Shown: piece after piece, positions 33,187 to 44,893 of the stretch
Numbering within the stretch: the first letter of the stretch is position 1
Layout: every line of letters begins with the position of its first letter
NCBI GenBank assembly: GCA_033085395.1
Contig: JANQBS010000192.1
Span: 1 to 64,000 of the forward strand
From: Xanthoparmelia taractica
Taxonomy: Eukaryota; Ascomycota; Lecanoromycetes; Lecanorales; Parmeliaceae
DNA length: 64,000 bases
Reading direction: 5' to 3'
The notes under the pieces: generated by a model
Databases searched by the model: none
What the model was told of the DNA's origin: nothing
What the model saw: the letters and a program-made list of their open reading frames with translations, nothing else
Translations under genes and position numbers: made by a program

Positions 33187-34135
33187 TTACAGTACAGAAA
33201 GATCGCGTGTGGGCGGGCTTTCAGGACCCCTAAAATCCCCATTGAGACTGAAACCCGGCGCATTGGTAGAGCTCAAGACCACCTCATGTATATCCTTCGA
33301 AATCCGGTCACTCAGCAAGGCCATGTCCTTCTTGATCTCGCCCACAAATGCCCTCACGTTGCGCTGCATCTCCTCCGGCGTGAATCCCAATTGTCCGACA
33401 GCACACCTTACCACTCCAAGCTTTTCTCTGTATTCGCTCCCACCCACCAAACCCTTGACCGACCCCGTAATATCCTTCGTAATAGTTCCAGTCTTCGAGC
33501 TTGGCATCAGGCCTTTCGGTCCGAGTATCCTTCCTAAACCCGCCTGGTTGAGTTTCTGAGCCGAGTCTACATGACATATACATCTGTCGAATTCGATGCG
33601 TCCATCCTTTACGGCGTCAAAGACCGTTTCCTCCCCCACCAGTGATGCCCCTGCATTTCTTGCTTGGGCAGCAGCAGGGGAGTCCGGAGGGCATATCACG
33701 CAGATGCGGAGGGAGGTATCGACGGCGTGGGGTAAGCGAAGGCGATTACGGACAACTGGGCCATTCTTTGCGGTGCGCAATCTCACGGCGAGGTCGTATT
33801 TCGAAGAGGTGGGATTCCGGCCTACTTCGAAGGCACGGATGTAGCTAAGAGGGAAATCGTATCAGCGTAGGAAGAGGGCCTCCGGAAAGGCTAAAGGCTT
33901 ACCGCATGGCATCACAGAGAGAAAATTGAAGGCCATCGCGAAGGCTTTGGTTCTTGAATTCTGTGCGGTGCTTCTTTTTCTTCTTGACCTGGGTTAAAGC
34001 CTTGGAGGTCGTTTTACTGAGGCCGGAGGCGTAGCGACAGGACAGTAAGGGGGCAAAGCATCTCAATATTGGAGCATTGACCGGTGCGCAACGTATTGGG
34101 GAGCGTAGAGAGATTGTGGGTGCTTTGCAAGCCAT
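33187..34135 (-). CDS. MRPL1: Mitochondrial large-subunit ribosomal protein uL1m
   Basis: complement(join(33187..33844,33903..34135)), 296 residues. It is a bacterial L1 homologue of the mitoribosome stalk. The first 60 residues are basic and Ser/Leu-rich (matrix targeting), followed by a lysine run (KKKKKHR). L1 signatures are YIRAFEVGRNPTSSKYDLAVRLRT, GPVVRNRLRLPHAV, RICVICPPDSPAAAQARNAGA, DRCICHVDSAQKLNQAGLGRILGPKGLMPS (the L1 signature with the GPKGLMP loop) and VGQLGFTPEEMQRNVRAFV. One 58-bp intron falls after the codons for CDAMR. It is divergent from GUS1 (228 bp between starts). Confidence 0.92.
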
Positions 34136-34363
34136 TGGCTCTGCGAAAGGTGGAAGCCAAAAGTGGAGAACGAAATTGCGGGTTGCCCGCGCGAATTAGT
34201 CACGTGAGATCGACGCTATGTTTGCGCGTGGCGCGGTTAAAGTGACCTATTTGATCAAACATTGATTTTTGATGATTCACAGCCGAGACGTTCCTCGCTG
34301 CAAGTAATTTCCTCTCCGGTATAGAAACAAGTACTAGACTGCTCCTTCGTTGCTCTACTAGCA
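34136..34363. promoter_or_regulatory. Bidirectional promoter, MRPL1 and GUS1
   Basis: A 228-bp interval lies between a mitoribosomal protein gene and a cytosolic aminoacyl-tRNA synthetase gene, an arrangement compatible with coordinated growth control. That is inference only. Confidence 0.5.
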
Positions 34364-36770
34364 ATGGCAACGTTAAACATTGCATCAAAGGCCAATCAAG
34401 CCACCACCTTCCCAGCTCTGTTGGTTGCCCATTATGCCAAAGAGGCAGATCCTAATTCCTCCATCAATGTCAATTTCGAGGAAGTAGATACACTCAAGGC
34501 CCAAGAAAATGCGACTGTGGAGATTACCGTGGGTACTGGAACATCTGCGTATGGGTCCGAGAAAGTCATCGACATTCTTGCTGAGGCATACCCCTTCCTG
34601 CAAGGCAAAAATGACACACTCGTGGGTTGATGCTGGGGTTGGGGGCTAATCTGTAAAGGCTGACAGCAATATAGGTAAAGGAATGGGTGGGAAGAACACG
34701 ATCGTTCTTCCCGACAGACTTCAAGTCCGTTGACGGGCCACTGCTTGAACTTGATGCACATTTGACGCTTCGCTCCCATGTTGTGGGTTACACTCTCACG
34801 GTCGCAGATCTCTCTGTTTGGGGAGCCATCCGAGGCAACAAAGTTGCATATGCGGCCGTCAAAAAAGGCGCCCTGGTGAACGTAAATCGATGGTTCAAAT
34901 TCATTGATGAGGCAAACCCTTGGATTGCAGCGGCTGTCCTTTCGGCCAACGCACAGGCTCAGGCAAAGAAGGCGACAAAGAGCAGTGAAGGCGCGAGCTA
35001 TGACATTGCTTTGCCAGACACGGAGAAGGGCGTCGTCACTCGATTTCCACCTGAGCCATCGTATGCTCTGCCCTCGCGTATGATGCTGCGTTGGTACTGA
35101 CATTCCGAAAGGGGTTATCTTCATATCGGGCACGCAAAAGCTGCACTACTGAATGACTACTTTGCACATGAGATGTACAAGGGAACATTGATCTGCCGTT
35201 TCGACGACACAAACCCCTCCAAAGAGAAAGAAGAGTTCCAAGATGCGATCGTCGAGGACTTGGCCCTAATGGGGATACGTCCTGACAAGACAACATACAC
35301 AAGTGACTACTTCGACGAGCTCTATCAATACTGCATCACCATGCTCAAAGAAGGTAAGGCATATGCGGATGACACTGAGCAGGAGAAAATGAAGCATCAA
35401 AGATGGCATGGACTGCCTAGTGAGCGACGAGACGCTTCCGTAGAAGATAACCTTGCCCATTTCGAGGAGATGAAAAAGGGCACAGAGGAAGGCATCAGAT
35501 GGTGCATTAGAGCCAAAATCAGTGTGGACAATCCCAACAAGGCTATGCGCGATCCCGTCATCTATCGTTGCAACCCTCTGCCTCATCATCGGACTGGCGA
35601 AAAGTGGAAAATGTACCCCATCTACGATTTCTGCTGTCCAATCGTCGACTCCATCGAGGGAGTCACACATGCTCTTAGGACGATCGAGTACCGGGATCGA
35701 AACCCTCAGTATGACTGGATGCTTGATACTTTGAAACTTAGAAGGGTGCGTACAGATGGAGTCATTCCTTTCCTTGTGTGGTGGTACACTTTGGGTCCCA
35801 AAAGATGTCTTGGGCAATCCCACTCCTGGTTGCCAAATTCATTTGCTGGCCTTTGCTTTGTATTGAAGGAGATAGCTGACTCTGTATACCTGCTCAGGTC
35901 CACATTTGGGACTTCGCGCGCATGAACTTCATCCGAACCTTTCTCTCCAAGAGAAAGCTGACTAAGCTTGTGGACGAAGGTCGGGTCTGGGGTTGGGATG
36001 ATCCACGCTTCCCGACCATCAGAGGCATCCGTAGAAGAGGTATGACCATAGATGCGCTACGGGAGTTCATTCTAAAACAGGGGCCGTCTCGAAACATTGT
36101 TAACCTGGACTGGACGCTGTTCTGGGCGACAAATAAGAAGTATATCGACCCTGTAGCACCGCGGCACACTGCAATCGACAAGGAGCATGCTGTCACAGCC
36201 AATGTAAGAGGTGCGAGGGTGGCACCATACACAGAAGACAAGCCTAAGCACGGGAAGAATCCCGAGCTTGGGACGAAGAAGGTTGCATTCAGCACGACCA
36301 TCATCATCGAGCAGTCAGATGCCAAGTCCCTCAAAGAAGATGAAGAGATTACTCTCATGAACTGGGGCAATGCCATCGTTCGTAAAATCTCTCATTCTCT
36401 GAATCCACTCACTCACTCCACTGTCACCGGTCTGGAGCTCGACCTTCACCTCCAGGGTGACTTCAAAACGACAAAGCAGAAAATTACATGGCTGTCTACG
36501 CAAGGGCAAGAGCTGATCCCTGTTGAGCTGGTTGACTTTGATTACCTAATCAATAAGGACATCATCGAGAAAGATGATGAAGTTGACGAGTGTCTCAATG
36601 AGCACACCGAGTTCCGGACCGAAGCATTGGCGGATGGGAACGTTGCTGATTTGAAGGAAAACGATATCATCCAATTTGAGAGAAAAGCATATTTCAGGGT
36701 AGATCGGCCTTTCATGCATGGCAAGCCAGCTGTGTTATTCAACATTCCCACAGGGAAGGCTACCAAGTAA
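34364..36770 (+). CDS. GUS1: Cytosolic glutamyl-tRNA synthetase
   Basis: join(34364..34621,34675..35060,35112..35745,35898..36770), 716 residues. It charges tRNA-Glu in the cytosol. The amino domain (residues 1 to about 190) is the GST-like fold used in yeast to bind the cofactor Arc1. The class I catalytic core has GYLHIGHAKAALLNDYFA (HIGH box, near 216-222, completed by the second intron), RFDDTNPSKEKEEF, YPIYDFCCPIVDSIEGVTHALRT and the KMSKS-equivalent FLSKRKLTKLV near 441. The beta-barrel anticodon domain of the eukaryotic/archaeal GlnRS-like class follows (GNAIVRKI, FERKAYFRVD). Introns are 53, 51 and 152 bp; all junctions keep frame. The third intron is unusually long for this window. 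Confidence 0.95.
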
Positions 36771-38333
36771 GAGCGGCATATGTAGGTAGATCTGTAATGA
36801 CTATGTATGCGTTCTCCCAAATTATTCTGCCTTCAATAACTTATAAAAGAGACTGTTGAGTCTCGTCACCGAGCTCAAGATGTCGCTTTTTCGATTGGTT
36901 GTAGGATTTTGGACAATGATAAGATAGCGTTCTATTATACATTGCTTTGATCGCAGAGGCGCATTCGAGGTAAATGTGACTATGCCTCTTGATACAAAAT
37001 TCTTGATATTAGCGCTTGCAGACCGGTTGAAAAGTAAGATCCAGATCTTGAGGCTCTACCCCGGTCTTCTGTGCCACTTACAGAGCCTTCCTAGCATACA
37101 AGGCATCACTCATTGCTCTTTGATCGGCATTTGGTAAAAGTTGGTCAATCCGACAGTCAAGTATCAATGGGCTTCTCTGAAACCCATCCGTCAGAAAATG
37201 GAAAATACCACGCACTCTGAAATGGCCTAACTCTCAACAGCTGTGCTTTCCAAGGCGATGCCGCCGTCAGCCAATGGGCATACTTCAGGATCCCGATGCT
37301 AAGCGGAAAGGCTCAAGCAACGCACCAAAAAATGATGGTGGTTTGGGTAAATGACGTATGTATGTTCAGTCCTTTTGGCGTAGCGTTTCTGCTCCTCGCG
37401 GCAACATACATGTGATGGTCATCCCGTCGTAATCTTCAAGTGATTCAGGCTTCCCTAAGTTGAAATTTACATACCGAGCAATTTTGATTCTTTAACGATG
37501 GAATTTCGAATCCTACAAGGTCTCCTCCATCTGCGATCACGCTTTTGGACTTCCATCTAGTATCCCCGTTTCCAGCCCTTCGCACTTGATTTCCTCAATC
37601 TGCATCCTGCGAATCACGCAAAAGATCAACATGAAAAGCGAACGAATACGAGCGTCTAACTAACTCAAACAGAATCTTCTTACCGAACAATGAGGCGGTT
37701 GTATCCTTGGACGAGAAAAGACGTGAAGATTTCGCCCGAGTCAGATGCTTGATGGGTAAGCGAAATATCTGCCCGCCGAGGTTAATATGATCTTACCATG
37801 TCAAAGGCCGCCGCATCTTGCTGCCAAAGACTCCATCTTTCAGTGGTATCATTTCGCGTCGACGACTCAGCCAGAAATGGGGATGCTCAGGTGCAACGGC
37901 CCAATAATGCGTCCAAATCAAATGGTGTTAATGATCTCGAAATGGTCACAGCTTCCTCTTGTGGTGGCGGACGAATATGCCTTTGTTCGGCTTGAGACCA
38001 AAGGTTGCATGGAGCTTTTTGCGCATGGGGAGTGGCATGGGGAGTGATAGAGTGATACCGTTGATGTAGTCTTAAAAACATTCCTCTGCATTCCGCAGCT
38101 GCTGGGGTTACGGTTGGCTTTTTCAAAGGAAAAGGATCGCTTGGGTCCAGTGTAAAGTACTAGAGGGTGGTCCATTGCGCATGCTTGGGAAACCGAGGAA
38201 GGCGAGGATCAAGCTGGCTCAAGCTTTAAGGAAGAAGGACGGAGAGAATTCTGGGTCATATATTGATAAACCTCTGATATTTTGGTAGACTAGGCGTCGA
38301 GATGACTGAATCGAGATGGCACCAACCAGATAT
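36771..38333. other. Intergenic, 1.6 kb, no gene recognised
   Basis: This is the gap between the convergent stops of GUS1 and TAF6. Frames up to 86 codons exist but overlap each other on both strands and carry no family signal or credible splice pattern. Confidence 0.55.
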
Positions 38334-39779
38334 TCAACACTCCATGATCGCCTTCACCAGCCTCGGCTTTCCCAGCTCCAGCACCCTCTCTGCAAACAAA
38401 TCTCCAATCTTCTCGCTCAATTCTCTCTTCTTTTCTGCAGCATGCCCGTTAGCGAACCCATTGGCTGCCCCAACACTCTCTTCCTCTAACAATATTAGTG
38501 CTTCGAGTATTGCGCTGATAACCAGCTCTCCCTCGTTCCTTTTGCCTTCATCCATTGCATCGATAGCATCTTTCACGAGTTCTTCATACTCCTTCAAGTT
38601 TGGTACAACTAGCGCGCGCACAATCTCTGGACCGCCGATAGCCTGTAGGCCGATAATGCCCCCATAATTGGCGCCCAAAGGCTTAGTTGGATCGAGGAAA
38701 TGTTTGAGACAGGTTCGAGCGAGGCGGGGCTTCAACATGTGGGATGACTTGCTGTACTTTTTGATTATTGATGACAAGACAGAAGCAGAGAGGCGGCGAA
38801 GGTCGTAAGCCGCTAGAAGGTCGGTTGATGAGCCAAGATGTCGGCCGACGAGACATGTTAAGACTGGTGGGATTATGGAGGCGATCTGAGAGGGAAGTCA
38901 GCCTGAGCAGCTGGAGAATAGACGCGGGACGTTTCGTACATAAGGGTCAACGTAAAGATTTGAATTCTCGAGCATAGCAGTCGTCAATAACATCATTTGC
39001 GCGAGTACAAAGAGGTTTTTGAGATTGTGCGTAACCTTCTCTGCTATGAACTGGACGAAATAAGGCACTAGCTGATGGAGACCAGGATCACTTCGGATAC
39101 TGGCTAAAGCAGCGACTCGATACTCGTTATTCAAATCGTCGAGGAGCGCGCTGCAGATCTTTTCGAAGTAGAGCTGAAGTTCTTTCGATAGAACGTGTTT
39201 GACAAGAGGCTTGACTGTGACATTTTCATTGCCGGCCATAGCTGCCATATGGGGGTTGGCGCTCTGTCCTTTCGGTACCAATTCCTGGTTTCTTGAATCT
39301 GCGGTTGTAGGGTTCTGTGGTATTGAAGGTTGTACACCTTCGACAGCCAGCCAATGTGCTGAAGTACATTAGAGATATGGCCACAGAAGGTTTTAAAAAT
39401 CAGACCTACCAGTAAAGGTTATCTCCCGAGGGACTTTAGGTAAAGGAGCATTAATAAGTTTCTCGAAATCCACTTCTTCGTCTTCGACGTAAAATAACGG
39501 CTGTCCAGGTCCAATGGACGCTTCGCCAAAACGAAGCGGTCGCGTTGACTCGTAGCCGTACAAAGGCTCGACATCCAGAACGCGCAGAGCCAGCGCCACA
39601 TCTTGCGTGGTGAGGGTTGATCGCTTGCTGTGCCGCATGAACTTGAGGGCTTCCTCTAGGACTTGCGAAATTCGATACTCAATATCTGAGCAGAGTGCTT
39701 GAAGAACATCGTCGCTAAGTGAGGTGATCCCGACGGACTCGGCCACGTCTTTGATGTTTTCAGGGTTCCAGACAGACAT
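38334..39779 (-). CDS. TAF6: TFIID/SAGA subunit TAF6
   Basis: complement(join(38334..38885,38940..39358,39410..39779)), 446 residues. TAF6 pairs with TAF9 via a histone fold and belongs to TFIID and, in fungi, SAGA. The histone fold occupies residues 1-70: [59 protein letters not shown]. Next is [17 protein letters not shown], a TAF6 hallmark, then a linker. The TAF6 HEAT-repeat domain follows: [78 protein letters not shown] and [17 protein letters not shown]. Introns of 51 and 54 bp restore these motifs. The start at 39779 is the conserved MSVWNPENI. Confidence 0.93.
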
Positions 39780-41766
39780 GGCGGAAAAGAAAACTTGGTT
39801 CCTCGACTTTTGGTAAAACTTGATCAAATTTAATACACTTGAAGCAGAAAACTGCTCCTGGAAACCTTAGATCCAGTGCTACGATGGCCCAGGAATGCTT
39901 CACGAGTGCGTAAAAGTCACTTTCGAAAGATGGGAAGAAGAGAATCAGGCGGGATCGCTTTCACACTCGCCAGCTTCTGATCTTTCTCTTTTGGCTGAAG
40001 CAACTGACACAATACCTGGATAGATTCGGTGTTCAGTTCCAGACTGAAACTTAAGCGTTGATCGACACGCAAGAAATGTCCAGACAAAGAGATCGAAACC
40101 CGAGTTCCAGATGCCACATTTAGCCGCTTTAAGCGCAAAGCGCGCTCTTTGGGTCATGCTCATTTTGGAGGTCATATCAGCCTTGCATAGGGCGTGTACT
40201 TTAATACAATGACTTTGCAAATGATATGCCTGATCATCAACATTTTGACTGCGAATCATATCTTGAACACTCTGCCAGCAGGACTCAAACAGTGTATTTG
40301 CGGTTCCTTGATTACGGGGACGTGAACTCCGTCTTTCCTTCGGGACAATAATGGCTACGCCACTTTCTCTGAAGCGACCAAGGCTGATTGCGCAGCATGA
40401 TCTTATCGCAAATGGATGAGATGTATCTTTTTACACTTATGTCTTTTACCTATGATCCTGCCAATGATGTGAGGTGAGTTACTGATCTGGAGAATAAGCA
40501 CGTGGATCATGGAAGAGGGGTCTGTAGGATTTCCAAGATACGTGCTTGCCTATCGCAAGGAACAAACACGTACGCGAGAACGATAAGCTGAATAGAAAGC
40601 TCATGGAATTGTCGATTCCAATGTTCGAAATGATTCGATGGCTGAAGCTTAAAATTGGACGCGACGGGGATCCTAGCCATTGGGATAATAACAGCAGCCG
40701 TCAAAGTCCACAATGGTACAACCTGAGATGCTATGCCCAGGGCAAATACGGAGCGCTAAAGCGGAGACTGATATGTCGAGCTAGTGGAGTAGTCTACTGA
40801 ATGCTCTGGTACTTTGGGCATTCAAATTCAGCTCGGCTTAGATAGCAGCACCAGTGAATAGCAAGGAGGACTACAACCTCGCCAAAGGCTTCCTTTGGAG
40901 GCTCGCAGCTGAAAAACCCTCTTTCTGGAAGCTTCACTTTTTCAAGGCATTATCACTTTACCCGTGGTGGAGACTACGAGATTGAAGGCTTGGGTACGGT
41001 TGCATCTAAACGCGGCCGGGCTGGTGATATCACCCCGAATTGACATAACCCAATGCTCTTGTGTCTCCCTGCCGAAAGTACCTGGCTGAGCGTATCTCAG
41101 ATTACCATTACGGAATAAGGTCTCATGAACACTCTGCAGGCCTCTCGTGCGACCATCGTGAGGCTGGGCTTAGGATTTGTCTTGTTGGCTGACGGTTATA
41201 CTGGGCAGCCGATGGTCTCGTGGCGTCAAGTTTTCCGCAGAGTGCACGTACCTAGGAATTTTTCTGCCTCCTTAGGGTTTATCTGATTTCTCTACATTAT
41301 TATGTGTCAGGGCGTTGAGAGTGAAGGTCAACAGCCAGCTTGGAAGTAGCGCATCTTAAAAGCTATCGAGCATGCTAGCTTGATTGGCACAGATCTTCTT
41401 CAACCAACGTAGCATATTGACGGAACATCCTATATGAATACTCGCTAAAGCTTCGCTAGTATCTGCAGAAGAAGACCTGACCGGCGGGAAAGAGGGGCAT
41501 TGTACGATTGCAAGCAACGTTATGCGGCAAAATCTGGATGTATACAGGTGGAAGAAGACTAGTATGAACGAACGAATATGCACTCCATGGTTGATGCATG
41601 ATGATGACAATATTAGTGATTACTGGTTACCATCAACCCCGTTGAAGTGCTTGGTTCACGACTGCGTTGATGATTAGGTACAAGATCGATTTGAGAAAAG
41701 CGAGAAGTTGGAACGTTGATGTGACCAACTACTGTGCCCTTGCTGAACAGCATTTGCTGGAATCAT
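39780..41766. other. Intergenic, 2.0 kb, no confident gene
   Basis: This lies between the divergent TAF6 and SPO11. Two overlapping minus-strand frames at 39917-40259 have a fairly protein-like composition but no recognisable family, and I could not join them with a clean intron. The rest shows only short frames. Confidence 0.45.
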
Positions 41767-43510
41767 ATGTCCATGACTTTAAAGCCTTCAAATGTCAAAG
41801 CTCCCATGGCATCATCCCATCGATCTGCAAATGTAGAAGTGATTGCAAAAATTGAAGCAATATTCGAAAACATCGCAGACAGTCTCATCAATGAAGAAAA
41901 CCCATACGTTCCTCTAAAGGATATCTTCATCTCATTAAGGTACAAAAAGCAAGCGACATCTAATGGTGATGCTCCCACCCGTTTCGACGCTCAACCCTCA
42001 GATGACTTCACAAATGTCTCCTTCCCAGCAAGAGGGCGGCCAAAAGAAGCTTGGAGATTCAGTACGACTCATTACTGATTGTTCACTTGCATGGCGCTGA
42101 TGGCAAGTCCAGCTGTACTTGTTCGGATCTTAGACCTCATGCATGAGGCTCTCTGTGACAATACTATCATCTCTAAAAGGTGCGCTTCCATCATCTGGAG
42201 TTCTGTAACCACGATCAAGGCTTGCTGAAGTTTCCGTGTAGGAACATCTACTACAAAGATCCGACGCTCTTCAAGACTCAACTGACCGTGGATTACTATG
42301 TGGACATCATTGCATACACCTTTGGCGTCTCGAGACTTGCTCTCAATGTCGTGAGTTCCTACTGCCGTGAATATCAATAGCGTGCTCACCATCATCTAGA
42401 CTGCCGCTGCGAAGGGTCTGGTGGCTGGTAACTTCATTTTGAAGAGGACAGATGGCACACAGGCGTGTAGAAAGCCCGATGTGGTCAGTATGCTACTACT
42501 CTGTCCAGGTAGCCACAGCAGTCACTGAACAGTCCAGCCACACCTTATCGACGATCCTCACGACATCCAAGCAATAGACATCTCCAACGTCGCTTGGATC
42601 CTGGTCGTTGAAAAAGAAGTCAGTCTCTAGCCTCAATCCGTCATCCATGCTGACGATTCACAGTCCACGTTTCGAACGCTAGTATCGGGCAATCTGCATC
42701 AGAGCTCACGTGCAGGAAACGGCATGATTCTCACAGTGAGCGTTCTTTCGAAACAGTGCAAACGTCGGCTGAAGGCACTCAAACTAGGCAAAAGGCTACC
42801 CCGACATCTCCACTCGCTCCTTCCTGCGCCTCCTCTCAACCTCTCACGATCTAGACGGTATCCCTCCACCTATATATGCTCTCACCGATTTCGATCCCGA
42901 TGGCCTGGCCATCATGTCGACCTACAAACACGGCTCGCTCAAGCTCTCACACGAAAACGCAGCCTTGAATGTCCCAAGCATACAATGGCTAGGCATACAG
43001 AGCCGAGATGTCCTTGCTGGGAACGGACAAGATGAGTACAGCGGGCTGCTGAAGCTCACTGCAAGGGATCGGAAAAAGGCAGCAGACATGCTGGAGCGGA
43101 GTGAGGTTCTCCAAGAAGGTGGCGCGGAGAAGGAGTGGAGACGTGAGTTGCAGGTCATGCTAATGCTGAATGTCAAAGCGGAAATGGAAATCCTGGCTGA
43201 AAGAGAAGGAGGCGTGACTGGATGGATCGAGGAGAAGCTGCTCGAGAGTGGTACCGGCTTACATGGGGATGAAGACTTGCTTGAAACGCACAAGTTGGTG
43301 GATATGACGCTTCGTATTGAAGATCTCCCCTTCTTGCCAGCAAACGAGGAGTTCTTGCTTGACACACATGAGACACCAGATGTGCCAGCTGTAGGAGGAG
43401 GCTGCCCAAGCTCGCAAGCGGATGACGACTTGCTTGATACATATCAAATGGCAGATATATCACCTGCCGATGAAAGTTCGCCCAGCTTGGAATGGGAGGA
43501 GGAGCTCTGA
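41767..43510 (+). CDS. SPO11: Meiotic double-strand-break endonuclease Spo11
   Basis: join(41767..42061,42113..42179,42242..42350,42400..42483,42538..42618,42664..42735,42788..43510), 476 residues. It is the topoisomerase VI A-type transesterase that makes meiotic DNA breaks. The winged-helix part carries EAWRFTVLVRILDLMHEAL and SKRNIYYKDPTLFK; Tyr125 aligns with the catalytic tyrosine (RDxxY motif, here RNIYY, with Asn for the usual Asp). The Toprim domain has VAWILVVEKESTF (metal-binding Glu near 209), NGMILTAKGYPDISTRSFL and ALTDFDPDGLAIMSTYKHGS near 270. Six introns (45-62 bp) all keep frame; two use GTCAGT donors. After the core ends near residue 385 there is an acidic tail with three degenerate repeats (LLETHKLVDM, LLDTHETPDV, LLDTYQMADI), which I do not know from other Spo11 proteins. 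The start is the first ATG in frame; an upstream exon cannot be excluded. Confidence 0.88.
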
Positions 43511-43881
43511 CGGAGAATGTCAGGTCATAGATAGGGCACCTGCCTGTGAGAGATCGCTTAGCCAGCCAGTGCACAAGAAGCTCGTCCTTGCCCTTGGGAT
43601 GAACACGCAGCATCTATTGCCCTCTTTACAACAGCACAATTCAGACGTCGCTCGTCGCAGCATGGTCACGTCAGCCAACGCTAATTCATCAGACACCCAC
43701 CCGTACTATGCAATGAATGCTCCACCGACCAACGCCATTGCTCCCAGAAAGTCCACAACCCACTTCCGCCTTTGCCCCCTTATCCCAGCCCTCTAGCCCA
43801 CCCCCTCCTTCTTCCTCGGTCCCCTCCCTCCCAAACCCACCGGTCCTGCCTAACAAACCAACCCACCAACAAACCCCCCAC
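43511..43881. other. Convergent intergenic, SPO11 and UBC7
   Basis: 370 bp lie between stops. The last part is strongly pyrimidine-rich on the + strand (43780-43880), which is the 3' untranslated side of UBC7. No gene is recognised. Confidence 0.5.
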
Positions 43882-44564
43882 CTACATCCCCAAACTCCTC
43901 CTCACCCCCTCCCTCACCGTCTTCTCAAACTCCCCCCTCCTCTCCCTCCACATCTTCGCCGCCTCAATATTCGCCGGGCTCTCATCATTGGGCTCCGCCA
44001 GCATGCTCATCACGCTAATCAGTATCTTCTCCACGCTCTGTATGGGACTCCAGCGCTCCGACGCCTTTTCGTAGTGGTGCGGGTCGTCGCCGGGAGCGTG
44101 CAGGATGGAGATGCAGACGAGGCCGGAGGGGTAAACTGTTGAGTCGCCAAAGCGAGAAACACGTTAGCTGTTTGCGTAATGCGTACAAACATTATTTCAT
44201 CGCCACACCAATCACCCCAAGCGCATGTATCCTTTCCTTACGATCCCATCCCATTCACACACACACACAATAAACACCGCACCGCAAGCCCCGGGGTGAG
44301 AAAGCATCTATCCCTACCATTCGGATGCCACACCTCACCCAAAAAGCGCATCGTAGGCGGGTTAAGCGGATAGTCCTTCGGGAATTTCAGCTCGGCGGGA
44401 AAGATGCCGCCTTCAAAGGGGGTGCCGTCGGGGCCCTGGATGAAGGCTTCCCAGAGGAAGATGTCGTCTTCGGAGACGGGGCCGGCGGTGATGCCGTCGG
44501 GGGGGGAGGAGGTGAGGAGTTTGTATTCGTGGAAGAGGCGGCGGGATGCGATTGTGGAGGCCAT
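43882..44564 (-). CDS. UBC7: Ubiquitin-conjugating enzyme E2, UBC7/UBE2G2 type
   Basis: complement(join(43882..44135,44318..44564)), 166 residues. Ubc7-type E2s build ubiquitin chains in ER-associated degradation with Cue1 and Hrd1/Doa10-type ligases. The E2 fold shows [40 protein letters not shown], the [20 protein letters not shown] core with HPN, and catalytic Cys90 in GLVCISIL. The class-specific acidic insertion [17 protein letters not shown] follows, then [24 protein letters not shown]. The single intron (182 bp) is long for this window, holds a CA microsatellite (about 44255-44268) and splits the HPN-V codon. The coding strand changes from C-rich (exon 1) to G-rich (end of exon 2). Confidence 0.95.
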
Positions 44565-44893
44565 GGTGGTGGTGGATTTTAGGGGGGAGTGGGAGAGCGA
44601 TGGGTGCGGAGGGTGTGGGGTGGGGTGGGGGGTCGGGTGAAAGTTGTTGGAGGATGGTTCGGTGCTGATGGAGCCTCGGCTTGGGTTTGTACGTACTCGA
44701 GGGATACACGGTATTTGATTTACAGCGGTACAGACGGTGAGATATTAGGACAGAACCCGAAATTTTCATTATTCGTACACTGTCATTTTGAGACATTCAA
44801 AGCCTTTCCAAGGCAGAGTGGCATGACCCAGCTGCCCCCAACACCGTCGCTGAATGCAGCAAACCCTCACCGCTATTTTGCAGATGCCTCCCT

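Noticed and set aside
30529..39779. TAF11 and TAF6 as a functional TFIID gene cluster
   Set aside because: They are 7 kb apart with four unrelated genes or gaps between; chance proximity in a core-gene block is simpler.
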